Numbered from the stretch's first letter, positions 1 through 8,363 are shown. The stretch: DNA of 19,915 nucleotides from Rubrobacter sp. (GCA_016781635.1 JADDPY010000249.1:1-19915); one strand, 5' to 3'. Notes: a model not told the origin generated them from the sequence alone. Numbers and translations: made by a program.

Positions 1-184
1 CCGCACCCTCCTCCCGCTCGCTCCCCGCTCATGGGTAAAGGCTACGAGAACGGGGCAATCAGCGCGTCATACTCCGGGGATGATCCTGCCCGGACTCGTG
101 GAGAGAAGAAAACAAAGCAGACGTCGGTAAATCGGGGTGCTTCGTGTTCGAGCATGAAGCGCGAGAAGATGATCGCGTAAGGGG
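1..184. other. Left-edge intergenic stretch
   Basis: No gene is supported here. On the minus strand, downstream of tRNA-Ala, there is a weak 5-bp hairpin (CGCGA/TCGCG, arms 160-164 and 173-177). Further on, a T-rich run lies at about 108-125, too far from the hairpin to form a classical terminator. A Shine-Dalgarno-like GGAGGAGG on the minus strand (14 to 7) hints that another minus-strand gene may start just beyond the window. That is inference only. Confidence 0.4.
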
Positions 185-257
185 TGGAGCCGAGGGGGAT
201 CGAACCCCTGACCTCCGCGCTGCCAGCGCGGCGCTCTCCCAGCTGAGCTACGGCCCC
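185..257 (-). tRNA. tRNA-Ala (anticodon GGC)
   Basis: The minus strand folds into a complete 73-nt cloverleaf. The acceptor stem pairs GGGGCCG with CGGCTCC, with one G-U pair and discriminator A73. The D-arm is AGCTCAGCTGGGAGAGC, the anticodon stem-loop is centred on GGC, and the T-arm contains GGTTCGATCC. The 3' CCA is not encoded, because the bases after A73 are CCCC. It lies 69 nt after the rsfS stop and has its own consensus promoter. Confidence 0.97.
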
Positions 258-269
258 GAAGACTTGGAC

Positions 270-298
270 AGTATAGGCACGCGGGGGGAAAGTGTCAA
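270..298 (-). promoter_or_regulatory. Sigma-70 type promoter of tRNA-Ala
   Basis: On the minus strand, TTGACA (298-293) and TATACT (275-270) are separated by exactly 17 bp. That is a perfect -35 and a near-perfect -10. Transcription would begin at about 263, a few bases before the tRNA 5' end at 257. It sits directly behind the rsfS stop, so the tRNA is expressed independently of the operon. Confidence 0.88.
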
Positions 299-326
299 CG
301 CATCGGGGTGGGCGCCTAGCCTCCCC

Positions 327-731
327 CTACTCCTCCACCCACTTCTCCTGCGGAGCTGCCCGCCACAGAGCCTCCAAACGGTAATAGTCACGGCCCTCGT
401 CGGTAAAGATGTGAACTACCACGTCCAGGAAGTCCAGGCTAATCCAGACGGAACCCTCTTCGTAGTTGCGGGAACGTGGCCGGTAGCCCTCTTCCCTCAT
501 ATTGTCGATGACCTCTTCGACGATGCGACGCATCTGCCGCTCGGTCTCGGCACTCGCCACCACGAAGTAGTCGGTGTAGGAGACGAGCTCGGTGAGGTCT
601 ATGATCGTCACGTCGCGGCCGAACATCCCGGCCGCCGCACGAGCCGCCGTCTCGGCCATGTGCCGTGTGACCTCCATACCCTCGCGCACCGCGTTGTCTA
701 CAGGCTGCCGCGTCGACTCGTCATGGTTCAA
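327..731 (-). CDS. rsfS: Ribosomal silencing factor RsfS
   Basis: RsfS binds protein uL14 on the large ribosomal subunit and blocks subunit joining, lowering translation when nutrients are short (family knowledge). The chain contains the family core IDLTELVSYTDYFVVAS, then EGSVWISLDFLDVVVHIF and a C-terminal YYRLEALW. The chosen start is TTG at 731, giving 134 aa. It overlaps the nadD stop as TTGA and is preceded by GAGGAGG at suitable spacing. An ATG at 677 would give 116 aa, closer to many homologues, but lacks a good ribosome site. The nadD-rsfS pairing is common in Actinobacteria. It is the last protein gene of the rplU-rpmA-obgE-nadD-rsfS run. Confidence 0.93.
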   Translation of the reverse strand: MNHDESTRQPVDNAVREGMEVTRHMAETAARAAAGMFGRDVTIIDLTELVSYTDYFVVASAETERQMRRIVEEVIDNMREEGYRPRSRNYEEGSVWISLDFLDVVVHIFTDEGRDYYRLEALWRAAPQEKWVEE

Positions 732-1378
732 GACGCATCCTCCTCGCTCAAGTGTTCCTCCCGTGCTTCCACTGCCACGCCGTCTGTCGCACCGTACAAC
801 CCCCTGTCGTATATGATCTCGTGTACCGCCTCCGGCACCAGATACCGGATGCTCTTCCCCTCGGCGACCATCTGTCTTATCACCGTCGCGGATATATCTA
901 ACCTCGTGCACTCCACCGGTATGATTCGATCGAAGTTCTTCAGCTCGGCGGAGAGGTGATCCAGGTTCGAGATGTCGTAGCCGGGCCTCGTGGCCGCGAC
1001 CATCCGAGCCTCGGCGAGAAACCCGTCGGGGTCCCGCCACGAGAGCAGGTTAGAGACCTCGTCCGCCCCGCTTACGAAGAACCACTCGTCACCCTCGTAG
1101 CGCTCCTTCACGAGCGGGACCGTCTCCACGCTGTACATCGCCCGTCCCGCATCCACCTCGACGCGATCGACGACGAAACGTTCGTTCCCCTTTACTGCCG
1201 CCTCGACCATCGTGTAACGGTCCTCAGCCGGTGCCTTGACGCTCGCGAAGTCCTTGTGGGGAGGGATGCCGCTCGGTACGAAGATGACGCACTCCAACCG
1301 GAGGACGTCGGCCACCTGCTCCGCGATGGCGAGGTGACCGAGATGTATAGGATCGAACGTGCCACCGAATATGCCCAT
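728..1378 (-). CDS. nadD: Nicotinate-nucleotide adenylyltransferase NadD
   Basis: NadD transfers AMP from ATP to nicotinate mononucleotide, forming deamido-NAD in cytosolic NAD synthesis. The N-terminus has the nucleotidyltransferase signature GGTFDPIHLGH (residues 5-15 from the ATG). The C-terminal part contains DISATVIR, matching the conserved ISxTxIR motif, followed by YLVPEAVHEII. From ATG 1378 it is 216 aa, the usual family length, and starts MGIFGGTF as homologues do. A TTG at 1390 would add four residues and overlap the obgE stop as TTGA. Neither start has a strong ribosome site, so coupling to obgE is likely. Actinobacteria often have proBA between obgE and nadD; here they are adjacent. 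Confidence 0.95.
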   Translation of the reverse strand: MGIFGGTFDPIHLGHLAIAEQVADVLRLECVIFVPSGIPPHKDFASVKAPAEDRYTMVEAAVKGNERFVVDRVEVDAGRAMYSVETVPLVKERYEGDEWFFVSGADEVSNLLSWRDPDGFLAEARMVAATRPGYDISNLDHLSAELKNFDRIIPVECTRLDISATVIRQMVAEGKSIRYLVPEAVHEIIYDRGLYGATDGVAVEAREEHLSEEDAS

Positions 1379-1386
1379 CCGCCCGC

Positions 1387-2631
1387 TCAACTGAAGTCGA
1401 AACTCACGTCGCCGATGCTGACCTCGTCTCCGGTCTCCGCACCGGCGCGTCTCAACGCCGCCACTATGCCCTTCCGTTCGAGTTCCCGCTGGAAGTTCTC
1501 GACCCCCTCGGGATTGTCCCAGTCGGTTTTCAAGGCGAGCTTCTCGACCTCCTCCCCGGAGACCCCGTACTCGTGATCTCCCTTTTTCTCGACCAGCATG
1601 CCGCTCCAGGTCGGCCTGAAGGTCCGGTGTTCGCGCTCTACCGTCACCAGGGTCCTCTCCCGCTCGCTAAGCGCCCGCAATCGCTTCTCCAACAGATCTC
1701 GAAGCTCCGTAACGCCCTCGCCCGTCAGCGCAGAGACCTGAACGGCGTCGGGGAACTCGTCCCGAAGGTAGTGTCGCAACTCGTCGTCGAGGGTGTCGAT
1801 CTTGTTTAGGACGGTGATCGAGGACCTGTCGCCGAGGCCGGCGGCGTAGAGTTCGGCCCGCAGCGTCGCCTCTGCCCCTTCTGGATCTTCGGCGGCGTCG
1901 AGGACGAGCGCGAGCAGGCGGGCGCGCGCCACGTGGCGCAGAAAACGGTTCCCCAAACCCCGACCTTCGCTGGCGCCGGAGATCAAACCCGGAATATCCG
2001 CGACTACGAAAGGCTCCCGGTACGCCCGATCGTCGACGACCCCGAGCCCAGGGGTAAGCGTAGTGAACGGGTAATCCCCAACCTTCGGTCTGGCGGCGCT
2101 GAAGGCGGAGAGCAGGGAGCTCTTCCCCGCGTTCGGCAAACCGACGAGCCCCACATCTGAGAGGACTCGCAGCTCAAGACGAATCTCTCGTTCCTCCCCG
2201 GGAAGCCCTTTCTCCCTGAAAGCCGGTGCGCGCCTCGTCGAGGTAGCAAAGGAGGAGTTGCCCCGGCCTCCCAGGCCACCGCGAGCCACGATTACCTCCT
2301 CACCCGCCTCCGCAAGGTCGGCGAGGAGGCCCTGCTCATCATGGATGAGCGTCCCAACGGGAACCTCGACTACGACGTCTTCGCCCTTCTCGCCGGCGCG
2401 GTTATTTCCGGAGCCGTGTCGACCCCGGTCCGCCTTTATGAGGTTGCGGTTCGCAAAAAATTCGAGCGTCTGGAGGTCTTCGGTGGCCCGGAAGATGATC
2501 GAACCGCCGTCGCCCCCGTGGCCGCCGTCCGGGCCGCCACGGGGTTTGTACTTCTCGCGGTTAAACGAGACGCTGCCATCGCCCCCGCCTCCGGCGCGGA
2601 CGACGAAGCGCGCTTCATCTACAAACTGCAA
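1387..2631 (-). CDS. obgE: Obg family GTPase ObgE/CgtA
   Basis: Essential GTPase that acts on the 50S ribosomal subunit and links ribosome maturation to stress. Three parts are visible. The glycine-rich Obg fold covers about 1-158 (repeated GGP, GGHGGDGG, GGLGGRGNSSF). The G domain has G1 GLPNAGKSS (164-172), G3 DIPG (212-215), G4 NKID (276-279) and G5 SALTGEG (300-306). A C-terminal OCT domain follows (about 345-414). The start is TTG at 2631, giving MQFVDEARF, which aligns with the usual MFVDE start. The Shine-Dalgarno is poor, with a G-run about 12 nt upstream. It follows rpmA by 31 nt, the classical rplU-rpmA-obg order. Confidence 0.97.
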   Translation of the reverse strand: MQFVDEARFVVRAGGGGDGSVSFNREKYKPRGGPDGGHGGDGGSIIFRATEDLQTLEFFANRNLIKADRGRHGSGNNRAGEKGEDVVVEVPVGTLIHDEQGLLADLAEAGEEVIVARGGLGGRGNSSFATSTRRAPAFREKGLPGEEREIRLELRVLSDVGLVGLPNAGKSSLLSAFSAARPKVGDYPFTTLTPGLGVVDDRAYREPFVVADIPGLISGASEGRGLGNRFLRHVARARLLALVLDAAEDPEGAEATLRAELYAAGLGDRSSITVLNKIDTLDDELRHYLRDEFPDAVQVSALTGEGVTELRDLLEKRLRALSERERTLVTVEREHRTFRPTWSGMLVEKKGDHEYGVSGEEVEKLALKTDWDNPEGVENFQRELERKGIVAALRRAGAETGDEVSIGDVSFDFS

Positions 2632-2662
2632 CGGGGCTACAAACCCCCAGAAAGTACGGTGT

Positions 2663-2944
2663 TCAGGCCGTCGCCTCTATTGCCTCGCCGACGGGGACCG
2701 CGACGACGTTGGCCACGCTCTTGCCGCGCGAGCGCGTGAAAGAAATCTGACCCGAAACCTTCGCGAACAACGTGTCGTCGGAGCCCTTGCCGACGTTCAC
2801 ACCCGGGCTGACCCTGGTGCCGCGCTGCCTGACGATGATGCTCCCGGCGGTGACGGTCTGACCGCCATAGGTCTTGATGCCTAGCCGCTTGCCCTCGGTA
2901 TCGCGGCCGTTCCTCGACGAGCCGCCGCCCTTCTTATGTGCCAT
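2663..2944 (-). CDS. rpmA: Large ribosomal subunit protein bL27
   Basis: Protein bL27 of the 50S subunit, whose N-terminal tail reaches toward the peptidyl transferase centre. The 93-aa chain begins [20 protein letters not shown] and continues with GIKTYGGQ and a [10 protein letters not shown] segment, all diagnostic. The ATG at 2944 directly abuts the rplU stop (2947-2945), and GGAGGTAGGC upstream serves as ribosome site. There is no Firmicute-type cleavable N-terminal extension. Consistently, no prp (ysxB) protease gene lies between rplU and rpmA. Confidence 0.98.
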   Translation of the reverse strand: MAHKKGGGSSRNGRDTEGKRLGIKTYGGQTVTAGSIIVRQRGTRVSPGVNVGKGSDDTLFAKVSGQISFTRSRGKSVANVVAVPVGEAIEATA

Positions 2945-3235
2945 CTAGCCTACCTCCAGAACCTTTATGCGGGTCCGCGACTGGCGGTGCCCGGTCTTCT
3001 TGCGGTACGTCTTTTTAGCCCGGTACTTGTAAATGTGGATCTTCTGACCCTTGAGGTGCTCGAGAATCTCCACCCTCGCCGTACGGACGGAGAGATCGAG
3101 GTTGTCGCCGTCCGCCACGAAAGAGACCGGCAACTCAACCGAATCCCCGACATCGCCAGCGAGCCGGTCGACGACGAGCTCCCCATCGCGGGCGGCCCTG
3201 TACTGTTTCCCGCCGATCTTCAATACTGCAAACAT
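2945..3235 (-). CDS. rplU: Large ribosomal subunit protein bL21
   Basis: Protein bL21, an rRNA-binding component of the 50S subunit. The 96-aa chain starts MFAVLKIGGKQYRAARDGE, the diagnostic KxGGKQYR region. It ends with the basic YRAKKTYRKKTGHRQSRTRI tail. The ATG at 3235 has an AGGAG site 7 nt upstream. It is the first gene of the rplU-rpmA-obgE-nadD-rsfS transcript, with a probable promoter at about 3305-3310. Confidence 0.98.
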   Translation of the reverse strand: MFAVLKIGGKQYRAARDGELVVDRLAGDVGDSVELPVSFVADGDNLDLSVRTARVEILEHLKGQKIHIYKYRAKKTYRKKTGHRQSRTRIKVLEVG

Positions 3236-3304
3236 GAAACGCTCCTGAACACTTTATTGTTAGAACGGGTACGCCCATGAGACGCGCCGCGGTACTGACG
3301 GACT

Positions 3305-3310
3305 AGTATA
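3305..3310 (-). promoter_or_regulatory. Probable -10 element of rplU operon promoter
   Basis: The minus strand reads TATACT at 3310-3305, within the 111-bp gap between rodA and rplU. This is the same -10 hexamer as the tRNA-Ala promoter. No good -35 stands 16-18 bp upstream; the best hexamer is TGGTCG. The leader to the rplU ATG would be about 60 nt and contains a small GGGCGTACCC hairpin. Position and hexamer support a promoter, but strength and regulation are unknown. Confidence 0.5.
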
Positions 3311-3346
3311 ACCCCCGACCGGACCTTCGACCAGTCGGCACGCACC

Positions 3347-4504
3347 CTACGGGGCGCCCCCCTTATAGCCGTCGGCCTTCGAGCGCATCGCGATCCCTTG
3401 CAAGAGGCCGAGGGAGATCACGCTCACTACCAGGCTACTCCTGCCGTAGCTGATAAACGGCAGCGGGATGCCCGTGACGGGCATCATGCCCATCGTCATG
3501 CCGACGTTGACAAAGACGTGAAACAAAAAAATCGTGGCGACGCCGACGGCGATAAGGACCCCGAAGCGGTCTTTGGAGACCGTCGCGATGTGGAGTATCC
3601 GCCAGATCAGGACGAAGAAAAGGACGAGCAGCAGCGCCCCGCCCACGAACCCGATCCTCTCGGCGAGGCTGGAGAAGATAAAGTCCGTGTGGTCCTCCGG
3701 CAGGAACCCGAGCTTCGCGAGCGTCGTCGCATCCAACCCTTTCCCGGTCAGCCCCCCGGAGCCGATGGCGTCCTTTGATTGCAGCACCTGATACCCGACG
3801 TCCGTCGAGCCGGTCGGGTCCATAAAGGCCGTGAGCCGAGCAAGCTGGTATTCCTCCAGAAAATGGAACTTTACGGCGAGCGCGAAGGCGACCACCCCCG
3901 AGGCGGCCAGCAGGCCGAGCTGGTATAGCCTCGCCCCCCCGATAAAAGAGACCATAAAAAACACGGCCCCAAAGACGAGCGCGGTGCCGAGGTCGGGCTG
4001 GGCGAAAACCAGGGCCGCAGGGATCGAGAGGAAGCCCAGCGATTTCAGAAACGTCCTTGTCTCGCCCGGCGGATGCTCGGCGAAGTAGCCTGCGAGGGCT
4101 ATGACCACGAGGAGCTTGGCGAACTCGGATGGCTGCACCTGCACAGGGCCGATGTCGATCCAGCGTTGGGCGCCCATGGCGGAGTCTCCCGTGACCGTAA
4201 CTGCCAGGAGCAAGAAGACGGCGAGGCCGTAGACCCACGGCAGGTATCTCTGAAGCTTCCGGTAATCGTAAACGGCCAGCGCCACCGCGCCGATCAAGCC
4301 CGCCACGAACCCGAGACCCTGGTCGAACGCCAGGCCGTAAGCCTCCTCCGGATTGGTCCCCGAGACGTAGACCGCCAGTATTCCGAAGGCCGTCAACGCC
4401 AGGGAAGTGAGAAGGAGGATCGGGTCTATCGCCTTGATCCAGCCGAAGATGCCCTCGGTAGGACGGCTCCGCCCCACAACGTTCGTCGTACTCCTGCCCG
4501 TCAA
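3347..4504 (-). CDS. rodA: Rod-shape SEDS peptidoglycan polymerase RodA
   Basis: SEDS-family membrane glycosyltransferase that polymerises lipid II during side-wall growth, normally with a class B penicillin-binding protein and the MreBCD complex. About ten hydrophobic segments are visible. Family motifs include VQVQPSEFAKL, QPDLGTALVF, GSGGLTGKG, PEDHTDFIFSSLAERIG (holding the conserved Asp) and GIPLPFISYG near the C-terminus. The chosen TTG at 4504 (385 aa) overlaps the mreD stop as TTGA. A GTG at 4546 would add 14 residues that overlap mreD, with no well-placed ribosome site. The mreBCD-rodA grouping supports RodA over FtsW. The usual partner mrdA is absent from the cluster. Confidence 0.93.
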   Translation of the reverse strand: MTGRSTTNVVGRSRPTEGIFGWIKAIDPILLLTSLALTAFGILAVYVSGTNPEEAYGLAFDQGLGFVAGLIGAVALAVYDYRKLQRYLPWVYGLAVFLLLAVTVTGDSAMGAQRWIDIGPVQVQPSEFAKLLVVIALAGYFAEHPPGETRTFLKSLGFLSIPAALVFAQPDLGTALVFGAVFFMVSFIGGARLYQLGLLAASGVVAFALAVKFHFLEEYQLARLTAFMDPTGSTDVGYQVLQSKDAIGSGGLTGKGLDATTLAKLGFLPEDHTDFIFSSLAERIGFVGGALLLVLFFVLIWRILHIATVSKDRFGVLIAVGVATIFLFHVFVNVGMTMGMMPVTGIPLPFISYGRSSLVVSVISLGLLQGIAMRSKADGYKGGAP

Positions 4505-5013
4505 GCCTGCTTGCCCCCATCCTTGGTCACGATCTTCAAAATCCACGCCCCCACCAGGTACGCCAGCACCCCGTTGAGGAGGGCGTCAGGGAGTATACCG
4601 CCGAAAGAATAAGCTACGAATGACGGCCCACCCGCGTCGGCGAGGGAGAGCGCGAAGAAACCAATGAGGTCGTAAGCCGCCACCGCCACCGCGGTCGAGA
4701 GCGCCAGTATCGCCCTTAAATCTCCTTTTCGGCCCGAGGCGCGCATCGAGACCGCCGCCGCCGCGAGCCCGCCCAAAGCCCCGACCCCGAAGATGCCGGT
4801 GCCGGCAGCCAGTGCATCCGTGAGGATGCCCCCGAAGAACCCCAGAAGGAGCGCCTGCAGGTCGCGCTGACCGCTCGTCACGATCACGATCCCGATGATC
4901 GCGAACCTCGGCCCCACCCAACCGAAAGTGAGGAGCGGCGAGAGGGCAGCTTCCAGTACCGCCGCGATCCCGACAAGGATCGCGGCCCGAACGATGGAGG
5001 CGTTTTCTACCAC
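4501..5013 (-). CDS. mreD: Rod-shape-determining protein MreD
   Basis: Small integral membrane subunit of the elongasome, linking MreC to RodA. The 170-aa chain is hydrophobic with about five membrane segments. The family-typical feature is the LLGFFGGILTDALAAG stretch, near residue 56. Sequence conservation in MreD is low, so the call rests on length, topology and position. The GTG start at 5013 overlaps the mreC stop (GTGGTAG), and its stop overlaps the rodA start, implying translational coupling in both directions. Confidence 0.9.
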   Translation of the reverse strand: MVENASIVRAAILVGIAAVLEAALSPLLTFGWVGPRFAIIGIVIVTSGQRDLQALLLGFFGGILTDALAAGTGIFGVGALGGLAAAAVSMRASGRKGDLRAILALSTAVAVAAYDLIGFFALSLADAGGPSFVAYSFGGILPDALLNGVLAYLVGAWILKIVTKDGGKQA

Positions 5014-5897
5014 CCCGTGATCACCCGCACCTCCTGCAGGTCGCCGGGGCGCACTGCGGGGGTGACGGTGATGTTCTGGTATTGGTTTATGTCTTGCGAG
5101 CTGACCGACTCCACGATCCCGACGAGGAGCCCCGGCGGGTAGATGGATCTTCTGTCCTCGCTACGACCGCTCGTCACCACGAAGTCGCCCTTCTCGACCC
5201 TCGCGTTCAGGTCCACGTAGTCCACCCCGAGGTAGCCTTCCCAACCCGTCTTCAGCATCCCCTGGCCGTAGGGCGCCTCACCCTCCGGCTGCACTTCGGG
5301 GGCGTCTGGAGGCACCATTCGGACCCCCGCCGCGAAGTCCTGGCTCGTGACGAGGATGACCTCGGCGGTGTGCGGGGTTACCACCCTCGTCGTGCGACCC
5401 ACCAGGACGTTCTCCCCGACGACGACCGGCTGCTCCTGACGCACGCCGTCCTCCGAGCCGACATTGATCTGGATGCGCTTCGTAAGCGGCCCACCGACGG
5501 GCGCCACCACCCGGGCGAGCGGGGCGTACTCGAACGAGGGCTGCTCGGCCTCTACAAGCTGTCGCAGCCGCTGGTTCTCCTGCCTGAGACGCGCGGCCTC
5601 GGCCGCCCCCTCCTCGTTCTCGAGAGCCCTACGCTGGAGCTCTTTTTCCTGTTGGGCGTTGAAAGCGCTGCCCATGGACTCGCGCGCCGACGCGACGGGC
5701 GAGCCTATAAGGGAGACGAGGCCCCTCACGGGTCGCAGCACCTCCGCGGCCCCGAGCTGCACGGTGTGTAGCGGCCCCGTCTGCTCGTCTTCCTTGACGT
5801 AGATCGTGAACAGAACGAGGCTCGCGACGCAGAGTATTGCGAGGCCCACAAGCCCGCTTGCGGTGCTGGATTTTTTCCTACCCAAAGCTCTGCCCAA
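5007..5897 (-). CDS. mreC: Rod-shape-determining protein MreC
   Basis: Membrane-anchored scaffold of the elongasome, with its beta-barrel domains outside the cytoplasmic membrane. The 296-aa chain has a basic N-terminus (GRKKSS) and one membrane helix at about residues 15-33. A coiled coil follows at about 80-120 (QQEKELQRRALENEE and RLRQENQRLRQLVEAE). The MreC core contains RIQINVGSEDGVRQEQPVV, a TSQDF turn and FVVTSGRSEDR near IYPPGLLVGIV. The TTG start at 5897 lies 6 nt after the mreB stop, with a weak GAAGCGG site. It is the central member of mreBCD. Confidence 0.95.
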   Translation of the reverse strand: MGRALGRKKSSTASGLVGLAILCVASLVLFTIYVKEDEQTGPLHTVQLGAAEVLRPVRGLVSLIGSPVASARESMGSAFNAQQEKELQRRALENEEGAAEAARLRQENQRLRQLVEAEQPSFEYAPLARVVAPVGGPLTKRIQINVGSEDGVRQEQPVVVGENVLVGRTTRVVTPHTAEVILVTSQDFAAGVRMVPPDAPEVQPEGEAPYGQGMLKTGWEGYLGVDYVDLNARVEKGDFVVTSGRSEDRRSIYPPGLLVGIVESVSSQDINQYQNITVTPAVRPGDLQEVRVITGW

Positions 5898-5903
5898 CCG
5901 CTT

Positions 5904-6932
5904 CTAGCCCGCGGATAGCGCGCTACGATAGTATTCGATCTCTTCCAGGGAGCGACCGCTGCCGATAGCGACGCACATTAGCGCGTCGTCGGCTACGTGC
6001 ACGGGGATGCCGGTCTCCCGGCGGAGCCTCTCGTCCAGGAGTCTAAGAAGAGCCCCGCCTCCGGCGAGCACCATCCCGCGGTCCATGATGTCCGACGCAA
6101 GCTCGGGCGGCGTCCGGTCCAGGGTGTCGCGTACCGCCGCGACGAGCGCCTCGACGGGGACGCTGATCGCCTCCCGGATCTCCTCGCTGGTGATAGCGAT
6201 GGTCTTGGGCAGCCCTGTCACCAGGTCCCTCCCCCGGATCTCCGCCGACTCCTCTTCCGGGAGCGGGAACGCGCTGCCGAGCTCGATCTTGAGCTGCTCG
6301 GCGGTCTGCGTCCCGATCGCCAGCTTGTACTCCTTCTGAATGTACGTGCCGATGGCGTCGTCTATGTCGTCGCCCGCGATCCGGATGGAGGACTTCGTCA
6401 CGATCCCGCCGAGCGAGATAACCGCAACCTCACTGGTCCCGCCGCCGATATCCACGACCATCGAGCCCTGCGCCTCGTTCACGGGCAACCCCGCTCCGAT
6501 GGCCGCGGCCAGAGGCTCCTCGATGGTAAAGGCCTGCCGCGCCCCGGCAGACTCCGTCGCCTCCTTGACCGCCCGAAGCTCGACCCCCGTCACCCCGGAG
6601 GGGACGCACACCACGACCCTGGGTCCCACGAGCGACCTGAACAGGCGACGCCGCGACTGGGTCTTGCGGATAAAGTAGGCGAGCATCTTCTCCGTCACCT
6701 CGAAATCCGCTATCACCCCGTCCTTGAGGGGCCGCATCGCCACGATGTTGCCTGGCGTGCGGCCGAGCATCCTCTTGGCGGTGCTTCCGACGGCGACGAC
6801 CTTGTCCGTCTTGTTATCGACCGCTACCACCGAAGGCTCCGACAATACGATTCCGTGCCCCTTCACGAACACGAGCGTGTTCGCGGTGCCGAGATCTATC
6901 GCCACGTCCCTTCCGAAAAATCCTCCGAACAT
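5904..6932 (-). CDS. mreB: Actin-like rod-shape protein MreB
   Basis: Bacterial actin homologue that polymerises on the inner membrane face and steers side-wall synthesis. The 342-aa length is standard. ATP-binding signatures are visible: [11 protein letters not shown] (phosphate 1, residues 9-19), [19 protein letters not shown] (phosphate 2) and [11 protein letters not shown] (adenosine motif). The N-terminal MFGGFFGRD resembles the short amphipathic or hydrophobic start seen in many MreBs. ATG 6932 follows radC by 42 nt with no recognisable promoter, so radC-mreB co-transcription is likely. Presence of a full mreBCD set implies rod-type elongation or its retained machinery. Confidence 0.97.
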   Translation of the reverse strand: MFGGFFGRDVAIDLGTANTLVFVKGHGIVLSEPSVVAVDNKTDKVVAVGSTAKRMLGRTPGNIVAMRPLKDGVIADFEVTEKMLAYFIRKTQSRRRLFRSLVGPRVVVCVPSGVTGVELRAVKEATESAGARQAFTIEEPLAAAIGAGLPVNEAQGSMVVDIGGGTSEVAVISLGGIVTKSSIRIAGDDIDDAIGTYIQKEYKLAIGTQTAEQLKIELGSAFPLPEEESAEIRGRDLVTGLPKTIAITSEEIREAISVPVEALVAAVRDTLDRTPPELASDIMDRGMVLAGGGALLRLLDERLRRETGIPVHVADDALMCVAIGSGRSLEEIEYYRSALSAG

Positions 6933-6974
6933 TCTTCTATCCCCATCCGTTCAGGTAGGAAGCCCCAAACCGTG

Positions 6975-7712
6975 TCAAAGCATCCCATGTTCTTTCATGC
7001 TAAAGTGCCCATCGCCCACGATCACGTGGTCGAGAACCTCGATCCCGAGTATCTCGGCGGCCCCCACCAACCTCTTCGTGACCTCGCGGTCCTCCCGGCT
7101 GGCCTCCGTCCTTCCGCTTGGGTGGTTGTGCGCCAGAATAACGCTGGCGGCACTCGCACGAATGGCCGGCTTGAAGACCTCCCGAGGATGGACAAGCGCG
7201 GAAGAAAGGGTGCCTACGCTGATCAACGGGGTCCCGATGACCTCGTTTTTGGTGTTGAGAAGCACGGCAACGAAGTTCTCCCGGTCGAGGTTCGCTATAC
7301 GCCCCCGGAGGAGCCTGTCCACGTCCGCGGGCGATGATATCACGGGCCTACCCGGGTTGCGAACCTGCCCGATACGCCGCCCAAGCTCCACCGCGGCCAG
7401 TATTATGCAGGCCTTTGCTTCGCCTATTCCGTTGACCTGAGTGAGCTCATGAACGGAGACGTCGTAGAGCCCGTGGAGGCCACCTGCCTGTCCTATGACC
7501 TCGTTCGCAAGCTCTACGGCGGTCTTCTCGCGGTTCCCGATCCCGAACAGAAGACCTAATAGTTCTCCATCCGAGAGGGCGGCCGGACCCGCTTCGAGGA
7601 GGCGTTCCCGGGGCCTTAGCTCCGGCGGGAGGTCCTTGATCGTGTACCTGCGCCCCAAGCCTTGGCCCCTCCCGCTACGCTCTTCCCGCACCCGGTTGCG
7701 TGACCGCACCAC
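6975..7712 (-). CDS. radC: RadC family JAB/MPN domain protein
   Basis: Named for DNA repair, but the true biochemical role of RadC is unsettled. The 245-aa chain has an N-terminal UPF0758 region (LPPELRPRERLLEAG), a helix-hairpin-helix (QVNGIGEAKA, about 92-101) and a C-terminal JAMM metal site. The JAMM residues are HNHPSG with H195 and H197, then D208. All metal ligands appear intact, so a zinc hydrolase fold is expected. The GTG start at 7712 is preceded by a basic, poorly conserved 20 residues; a later GTG is possible. It is placed between maf and mreB, the same order as in Bacillus. Confidence 0.93.
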   Translation of the reverse strand: MVRSRNRVREERSGRGQGLGRRYTIKDLPPELRPRERLLEAGPAALSDGELLGLLFGIGNREKTAVELANEVIGQAGGLHGLYDVSVHELTQVNGIGEAKACIILAAVELGRRIGQVRNPGRPVISSPADVDRLLRGRIANLDRENFVAVLLNTKNEVIGTPLISVGTLSSALVHPREVFKPAIRASAASVILAHNHPSGRTEASREDREVTKRLVGAAEILGIEVLDHVIVGDGHFSMKEHGML

Positions 7713-7763
7713 GGGAGAGGATACAACCGCCGGATCGCTACCACGTCCTCCCGTTGGGATGAG

Positions 7764-8348
7764 CTAGTACCAGCGGACCCCATGCTCTTCCAGCATGAGG
7801 CTCGTCGCGGAGAGAGGGAGCCCGACCACATTGGTGTAGTCGCCCTCTATGCCCTCCACGAAGAGCGCCGCCGTGCCCTGTATGGCGTATCCACCGGCCT
7901 TCCCAACCCCCTCGCCCAGCCTCGCGTAAGCTAGAAGCTCGGGCTCGGAGAGGGGCCGCATGCGCACGCGGGTGGCGACGCTCTGGACGGAGACGCCATC
8001 CTTCTCGCCTCCCACGACCGCCACCCCCGAGTAGACCCGGTGTTCGCGTCCTTCGAGGAGGCCGAGCATCCTTCGCACGTCGCCCTCGCCTTTCGCCTGC
8101 CCCAGTATCTCCCGGGGCTCGGGCACGTACACTACCGTGTCGGCCGCGAGCACCACTGTGCCGGCGGGCGGCCCCGCGGGGTCGTCCGCGACGGCGAGTG
8201 CCTTCCCCCTGGCGTTCGCCACGACGGTCTCGCTAGGGTCGTCTAAAAAGACCTCCGGGAAGCCGCTCCTGCGGGGGACGAAGTCGTAGCCGATCATGCG
8301 TAGCAGGTCAACGCGACGGGCGGACTCTGAGGCAAGGACGAACTGCAC
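7764..8348 (-). CDS. maf: Maf family nucleoside triphosphate pyrophosphatase
   Basis: Cytosolic house-cleaning enzyme of the Maf/HAM1-like superfamily, hydrolysing unwanted (d)NTPs such as dTTP, UTP or modified nucleotides to monophosphates. The 194-aa chain starts [16 protein letters not shown]. It contains LAADTVVYV (catalytic Asp, about residue 70), [13 protein letters not shown], and the C-terminal [20 protein letters not shown] and NVVGLPLS motifs. The GTG at 8348 has a GAGG site and follows ndk by 15 nt. Substrate preference cannot be read safely from sequence. Its neighbours are consistent with the Bacillus order maf-radC-mreBCD. Confidence 0.95.
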   Translation of the reverse strand: MQFVLASESARRVDLLRMIGYDFVPRRSGFPEVFLDDPSETVVANARGKALAVADDPAGPPAGTVVLAADTVVYVPEPREILGQAKGEGDVRRMLGLLEGREHRVYSGVAVVGGEKDGVSVQSVATRVRMRPLSEPELLAYARLGEGVGKAGGYAIQGTAALFVEGIEGDYTNVVGLPLSATSLMLEEHGVRWY

Positions 8349-8363
8349 GGGAACCCTCGAGCT

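Noticed and set aside
144..959. Plus-strand 271-aa open frame
   Set aside because: It runs antisense through tRNA-Ala, rsfS and nadD. The GDRTPDLR-type start is the familiar false protein translated from an antisense tRNA.
3351..3360. GGGGCGCCCC palindrome as a rodA terminator
   Set aside because: It lies inside the rodA C-terminal codons, has no loop and no following T-run.
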